The notes under the pieces are model-generated. The model was not told where the DNA came from, did not search any database, and saw only the letters and a list, made by a program, of their open reading frames with translations. The translations under genes were made by a program, and so were the position numbers. DNA of 16,557 nt from an uncultured Oscillospiraceae bacterium (GTDB lineage Bacteria; Bacillota; Clostridia; Oscillospirales; Ruminococcaceae): positions 1-16,557 of the forward strand of contig CABUEI010000044.1 in the NCBI GenBank assembly GCA_902490585.1. Reading direction: 5' to 3'. Shown piece by piece: positions 13,080-16,557 of this stretch (position 1 is the stretch's first letter; every line of letters starts with the position of its first letter).

Positions 13080-15376
13080 TTATCCTCCTCGGGATCATTT
13101 TTCGAAATATTGATAGTCTTGCTGTGACCCTTTAAAATCTCTTCAAACGAATCACTCGGCATAGGCTTTGCAAAGTAGAATCCCTGTGCCATTTCGCAAC
13201 CAAGGCCGCCAAGGAGTTTTGCCTGTTCGTCGGTTTCAATACCCTCACAGATAGTATGCATACCGAGCGAGCTTGCCATTCTGATAACGTGACCCAGAAT
13301 GTCGTTTGCTCTCTTATTGCTGTTTGATTCTGCAAGGAACGCCCTGTCTATCTTCAGCACATCGGCAGGCAGATCTTTAAGCATATTGAGCGAAGAATAA
13401 CCCGAGCCGAAGTCGTCTATCGAAATATGGAAACCGTAGTCCTTGAGCTGTTTGAATACGGTCGTCAGCACGTCAAGCGACTCATACGCCGCACTTTCCG
13501 TAATCTCAATCTCGATACTTGAGGTTGAAACACCGTGCGTTACGCATATATCGTTCAGCTTTTCAACGAACTGAGGGTCTTTCAGATGAACTCTCGACAT
13601 ATTTACCGAGATAAGCAGATGCGGATAATATTTTTCCCATTGCTTTATCTTCTGGCAAACCTGATCCATTATGTAGAAATCAAGCTTTATGATAAATCTG
13701 TTCTTTTCAAAAAGCGGAATGAACTTTCCGGGAGAAATGACCGTTCCATCCTTTATCCACCTTACAAGAGCCTCCGCACCGGTAAGATTAACCTTGCCGT
13801 CAAGCGAAACCTTAGGTTGATAGAATACACAGAACTCATGTGTATCAAGAGCCGCCTGCATTTCATTCTCAATACGCTTTTCTTCACGCATCTCTTCAAG
13901 CATACTCTCGTTATAGAACGTATAGGCACTGTCGTCGCCGTACTTTACCGTACGCTTTGCGATATCGGCAAGGTCACCCATTCGTCTTATAGATACATTC
14001 TTATCAATTATTCTGTAAATACCGAATGAAAGCACAGGAACAAATTCCGTTATTTCATATTCGATAGCCTGTATCAGAGTGATTACTCGTCTTGCAATAT
14101 CGTCGTCACTGTGATACTGCATAAGGATATAGAAGTTGTCGGAGTTGATTCTTGAGAATGTTTCTCCGTCCTGGATATTTCTGTTTACTGTATCGGCAAT
14201 CAGCTTCAGTACCCTGTTGCCCTCATCATGACCGTACATATCGTTTATAGCCTTGAACTTATCTATATCAAAGCTTACAAGTGCATATCTGCGGTATTCA
14301 TGCTGTAACAGCTTCTTTGCGTCAAGTGCAAATCTGTCCCATGTGCTGTAGCCTGTGATCCTGTCGGTGTAGGCTATTCTGCTGACCTCGGCGTTCGCCT
14401 TTTTCAGTCTGCGGAACGATACTCTTACGATTACGATATACGCCGCAATTACCACAAGCAGTATCACCACAAAGAATATGTACATAAGTATGTTCATCAC
14501 AGCGTAATGGTTCTGCTGTTGTGCAACTACATTTTCCCTGAAAACAAGCAGATAATGCAAATCGTCATAATTTGAAAGACCGCTGTAATATGCAACGAAC
14601 TTTTCACCACGGCAATAGCTCTTTATTATTCCACTGCCGCCGACCTTTGCGAAATTATCCTTTACCGTGCTTCTTACGCTTTCATCTACTCCTGCAAGTA
14701 AATCCGATGAGAAGAACAAATCTCCCATAGGTACATAATCACCGAGTGCATTATCGCCCGACATGACTACTTCACCGTCGGAATTAAGCACATATCCGTT
14801 ACTGTCACTGCCGTTGCCGCCGAACGACATATCAAGCAGTGCGTCATAGCTGTTTGCGTCACATATTCCTGCAAGTACGCCTATAATACGCTTATATTCG
14901 CCGTATATCGGCACTGCAATTACATTTACCATCTTGCCGTCAGGTTCACTGAATATAGCCTTTGACACGTTTATTTCACCGTTCATGGCTTTCTGGTAGT
15001 ACTCACGGGATGTAATATTCCTGTCTATACGCTTGCTTGTTATTACATCACCGTTTTCATCGGCAATAACAAATGAATCTATCGTTTCACAGCTGTTTTC
15101 CAGCTCGTTTATCTTTCTTATGAGTCCGTTCTCATCTGCGGTTTTATAATCGCTGAGACATGCAGCAAAGTTTTTTACTGTACATACATCGTTGTTTATC
15201 GAGCTTTCCACGATTTCACACTTCTGAGTAACCGTCCTGTCTATGTACTCGTTTACTTCACTGTCCAGTGCGTCCATAGTATTTACCATAAACACAGAGG
15301 CAAATATTACTAAGATTGCTATGCAGACAGCCGCTATGGCTGAAAGTAGCTCTGTCTTGTACTTTATATTCGGCAT
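13076..15376 (-). CDS. Membrane sensor with degenerate GGDEF and intact EAL domain (c-di-GMP phosphodiesterase)
   Basis: A 766-residue protein. Membrane helices at about 10-32 and 293-318 frame an external dCache-like sensor (33-292). A GGDEF-type domain follows (330-500): FDIDKFKAINDMYGHDEGN is intact, but the signature is N-S-D-N-F (411-415) instead of GGDEF, so cyclase activity is unlikely. The EAL domain (505-755) keeps E535 (EAL), N592, E624, D654-D655, K675, E711 and Q731, all the residues needed to bind metal and cleave c-di-GMP to pGpG. The ATG at 15376 has GGAGG (plus 15383-15387) 6 nt before it; a longer frame up to 15547 lacks this and would add 57 residues from the promoter leader. 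A degenerate GGDEF often acts as a GTP or c-di-GMP sensing domain. It is co-transcribed with the 205-residue protein. Confidence 0.95.
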   Translation of the reverse strand: MPNIKYKTELLSAIAAVCIAILVIFASVFMVNTMDALDSEVNEYIDRTVTQKCEIVESSINNDVCTVKNFAACLSDYKTADENGLIRKINELENSCETIDSFVIADENGDVITSKRIDRNITSREYYQKAMNGEINVSKAIFSEPDGKMVNVIAVPIYGEYKRIIGVLAGICDANSYDALLDMSFGGNGSDSNGYVLNSDGEVVMSGDNALGDYVPMGDLFFSSDLLAGVDESVRSTVKDNFAKVGGSGIIKSYCRGEKFVAYYSGLSNYDDLHYLLVFRENVVAQQQNHYAVMNILMYIFFVVILLVVIAAYIVIVRVSFRRLKKANAEVSRIAYTDRITGYSTWDRFALDAKKLLQHEYRRYALVSFDIDKFKAINDMYGHDEGNRVLKLIADTVNRNIQDGETFSRINSDNFYILMQYHSDDDIARRVITLIQAIEYEITEFVPVLSFGIYRIIDKNVSIRRMGDLADIAKRTVKYGDDSAYTFYNESMLEEMREEKRIENEMQAALDTHEFCVFYQPKVSLDGKVNLTGAEALVRWIKDGTVISPGKFIPLFEKNRFIIKLDFYIMDQVCQKIKQWEKYYPHLLISVNMSRVHLKDPQFVEKLNDICVTHGVSTSSIEIEITESAAYESLDVLTTVFKQLKDYGFHISIDDFGSGYSSLNMLKDLPADVLKIDRAFLAESNSNKRANDILGHVIRMASSLGMHTICEGIETDEQAKLLGGLGCEMAQGFYFAKPMPSDSFEEILKGHSKTINISKNDPEEDK

Positions 15377-15439
15377 AGTAATCCTCCTCTCTTTTTCTCT
15401 GTAAAAGACCTTTGGTAAATTCCGAACCTCAAACAAGCA

Positions 15440-15455
15440 CTTATTTTTAAATAAG
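15440..15455. promoter_or_regulatory. Inverted repeat just after the -10 of the phosphodiesterase operon
   Basis: CTTATTT and AAATAAG (7-bp arms) with a 2-nt spacer, directly downstream of the minus-strand -10. It could be a short operator. The arms are AT-only apart from the end base, so the chance level is high. Confidence 0.35.
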
Positions 15456-15484
15456 AGTATAACACATTTCATTCTCAAAATCAA
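15456..15484 (-). promoter_or_regulatory. Promoter of the phosphodiesterase operon
   Basis: On the minus strand TTGATT (plus 15479-15484) and TATACT (plus 15456-15461), 17-bp spacer, TGT before the -10 as an extended element. The leader is about 70 nt. Confidence 0.8.
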
Positions 15485-15513
15485 CAGGTTAAAACAATTT
15501 ATATTATCATTGC

Positions 15514-15570
15514 AACAAAATATTGTTCTTATTTGTGCACCTTGCACTAATTACCTGTAATCAGTTACAG
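15514..15570. promoter_or_regulatory. Cluster of three short inverted repeats upstream of the phosphodiesterase promoter
   Basis: AACAA/TTGTT (15514-15527, 4-nt spacer), GTGCA/TGCAC (15535-15547, 3-nt spacer) and CTGTAA/TTACAG (15555-15570, 4-nt spacer) lie in a row 30-90 bp upstream of the -35. The half-sites differ, so it is not one repeated operator. They could be separate factor sites or chance. Confidence 0.3.
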
Positions 15571-15582
15571 TAAAACATAAAC

Positions 15583-15610
15583 TTCCGTCCGGCTTTCACA
15601 CCGGACGGAA
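15583..15610 (-). terminator. Terminator of galT
   Basis: A 10-bp perfect stem, TTCCGTCCGG with CCGGACGGAA, with an 8-nt loop. On the minus strand it is followed by GTTTATGTTTT, an interrupted T run. It lies 16 nt after the galT stop. Confidence 0.8.
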
Positions 15611-15625
15611 ATTCTTCATACAGAT

Positions 15626-16557
15626 TTACTTTACGCTGTCGATAAATTTAATAAAAGCGGCTTTACCCTCGTCATTGCGTTTATAAACGCCTGCATCAAG
15701 CAGAACATGCTCAAACACAGCACCTATCTCCTGCTTAATGATATTTTCGGCGTCCTCAGCCTTTACAGCAGGATATTTTTCATACAGTCCGTTCATCCAT
15801 TCAGCATGACCGCTGAGCTTTTCATCAGCCGACAGGTCGGTTTTATTCACAAGTGCATCACTGAGAGCTGTTATTTCGTTTGCAAGTCTTGCAGGAAGAA
15901 CCGCCAGTCCCATTACCTCAATCAGTCCTATATTCTCTTTCTTTATGTGATGAAGCGACGGATTAGGGTGGAATACACCGAGCGGTCTGTCCTCGGTAGT
16001 TATATTGTTTCTCAGCACCAGATCACATTCATATTCGTCACCGTGACGTCTTGCAATAGGAGTTATCGTATTGTGCGGAACACCGTCCGTAAATGCGTAT
16101 ATTCCGACACTTTCATCGCTGTAAGCTCTCCATGCCACAAGTATCTTGTCGCAGGCTTTTTCAAGTTCTGCCCTGTTCTTGCCGCTCAGTCTTATAACCG
16201 ACATAGGCCACTTTACAATGCCTGCCTTTACACTGTCAAAACCGCCGAGTGTGAATTCATATTCAATCGGTGCATTCTCCATAGCAAATGTATAGTGACC
16301 GCCCTGGAAATGCTCATGTGACAGGATAGAACCGCCAACGATAGGCAAATCCGCATTTGAACCTACAAAATAGTGCGGTAACATATCTATGATATCAAAC
16401 AGCTTGCCGAACACCTCAGCGTCGATCTTCATCGGTATATGCTCGCCGTTGAAAACTATGCAATGCTCGTTATAATAACCGTAAGGAGAATACTGGAATC
16501 CCCACTCACTGCCGTGTATAGTCATCGGTATAGGACGCAGATTCTGTCTTGCAGGGT
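15626..16557 (-). CDS. galT: Galactose-1-phosphate uridylyltransferase, class II, 3' part
   Basis: Leloir-pathway enzyme that exchanges UMP between UDP-glucose and galactose-1-phosphate. About 310 residues are visible; the frame stays open to the window edge, so the start lies outside. The ATG at 16525 is internal: the residues before it read PARQNLRPIP and continue the conserved block TIHGSEWGFQYSPY. Class II hallmarks are SHEHFQGGHY (about plus 16290-16321) with the HxH of the uridylylated histidine site, HNTITPIARR, and HPNPSLHHIKKENIGLIEVMG (about plus 15908-15970). This differs from class I GalT with HPHGQ. The full length of the family is near 500 residues. Usual partners (galK, galE) are not in the window. 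Confidence 0.96.
   Translation of the reverse strand, partial: PARQNLRPIPMTIHGSEWGFQYSPYGYYNEHCIVFNGEHIPMKIDAEVFGKLFDIIDMLPHYFVGSNADLPIVGGSILSHEHFQGGHYTFAMENAPIEYEFTLGGFDSVKAGIVKWPMSVIRLSGKNRAELEKACDKILVAWRAYSDESVGIYAFTDGVPHNTITPIARRHGDEYECDLVLRNNITTEDRPLGVFHPNPSLHHIKKENIGLIEVMGLAVLPARLANEITALSDALVNKTDLSADEKLSGHAEWMNGLYEKYPAVKAEDAENIIKQEIGAVFEHVLLDAGVYKRNDEGKAAFIKFIDSVK

Noticed and set aside
15377..15547. 57-codon upstream extension of the GGDEF/EAL gene
   Set aside because: It crosses the promoter at 15456-15484 and has no ribosome site; the ATG at 15376 has GGAGG and leads straight into the membrane helix.

Overview
The window looks like a chromosomal segment of a gut-type low-to-moderate GC Clostridia bacterium (Oscillospiraceae/Ruminococcaceae, in the style of Ruminococcus or [Eubacterium] siraeum). 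This rests on strong GGAGG-type ribosome sites, consensus TTGACA/TATAAT promoters (several with an extended TGn), Firmicute-type enolase, class II GalT and clostridial-type zinc-binding protein, and GC-rich structured intergenic repeats. The taxonomic call is inference from style, not a database match. No phage, plasmid, IS transposase, CRISPR, tRNA or rRNA gene is visible.

Layout, left to right: (1) 1-160, a copy of a structured GC-rich repeat ending in a hairpin. (2) 165-1700, enolase with a very good promoter framed by two GTTAG/CTAAC dyads and closed by a bidirectional terminator. (3) 1713-2279 (-), a cysteine-rich tandem DUF305 protein. (4) 2393-3226, a lipoprotein with a Ser/Thr/Glu-rich linker. 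(5) 3240-4489, an EstB-like serine hydrolase. (6) 4511-4816, a second, larger copy of the repeat lying between two near-identical hairpins. (7) 4842-7010 (-), a large protein that seems to carry two diverged DUF6270-like domains. (8) 7088-10420, a complete zinc-uptake operon: Fur-family regulator, ZnuA, ZnuC, ZnuB, with a perfect Fur-type palindrome just after the promoter. (9) 10147-10390, a non-coding region with small hairpins and a 57-bp tandem repeat. (10) 10430-12458, an ECF sigma factor and a probable membrane anti-sigma factor, behind a promoter that itself has ECF architecture. (11) 12462-15484 (-), a membrane sensor with a degenerate GGDEF and an intact EAL domain, translationally coupled (ATGA overlap) to a 205-residue protein I do not recognise. 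(12) 15583-16557 (-), the 3' part of class II galT, running off the window.

Most of the window is ordinary housekeeping and accessory metabolism. The points most worth a second look are the coupled unknown protein behind the c-di-GMP phosphodiesterase, the two-domain DUF6270-like protein, the altered metal-ligand set of ZnuA together with a Cys/His tail on ZnuC, the paired dyads around the enolase promoter, and the structured repeat whose second copy sits between duplicated hairpins. I see no multi-gene system that I could call clearly new.
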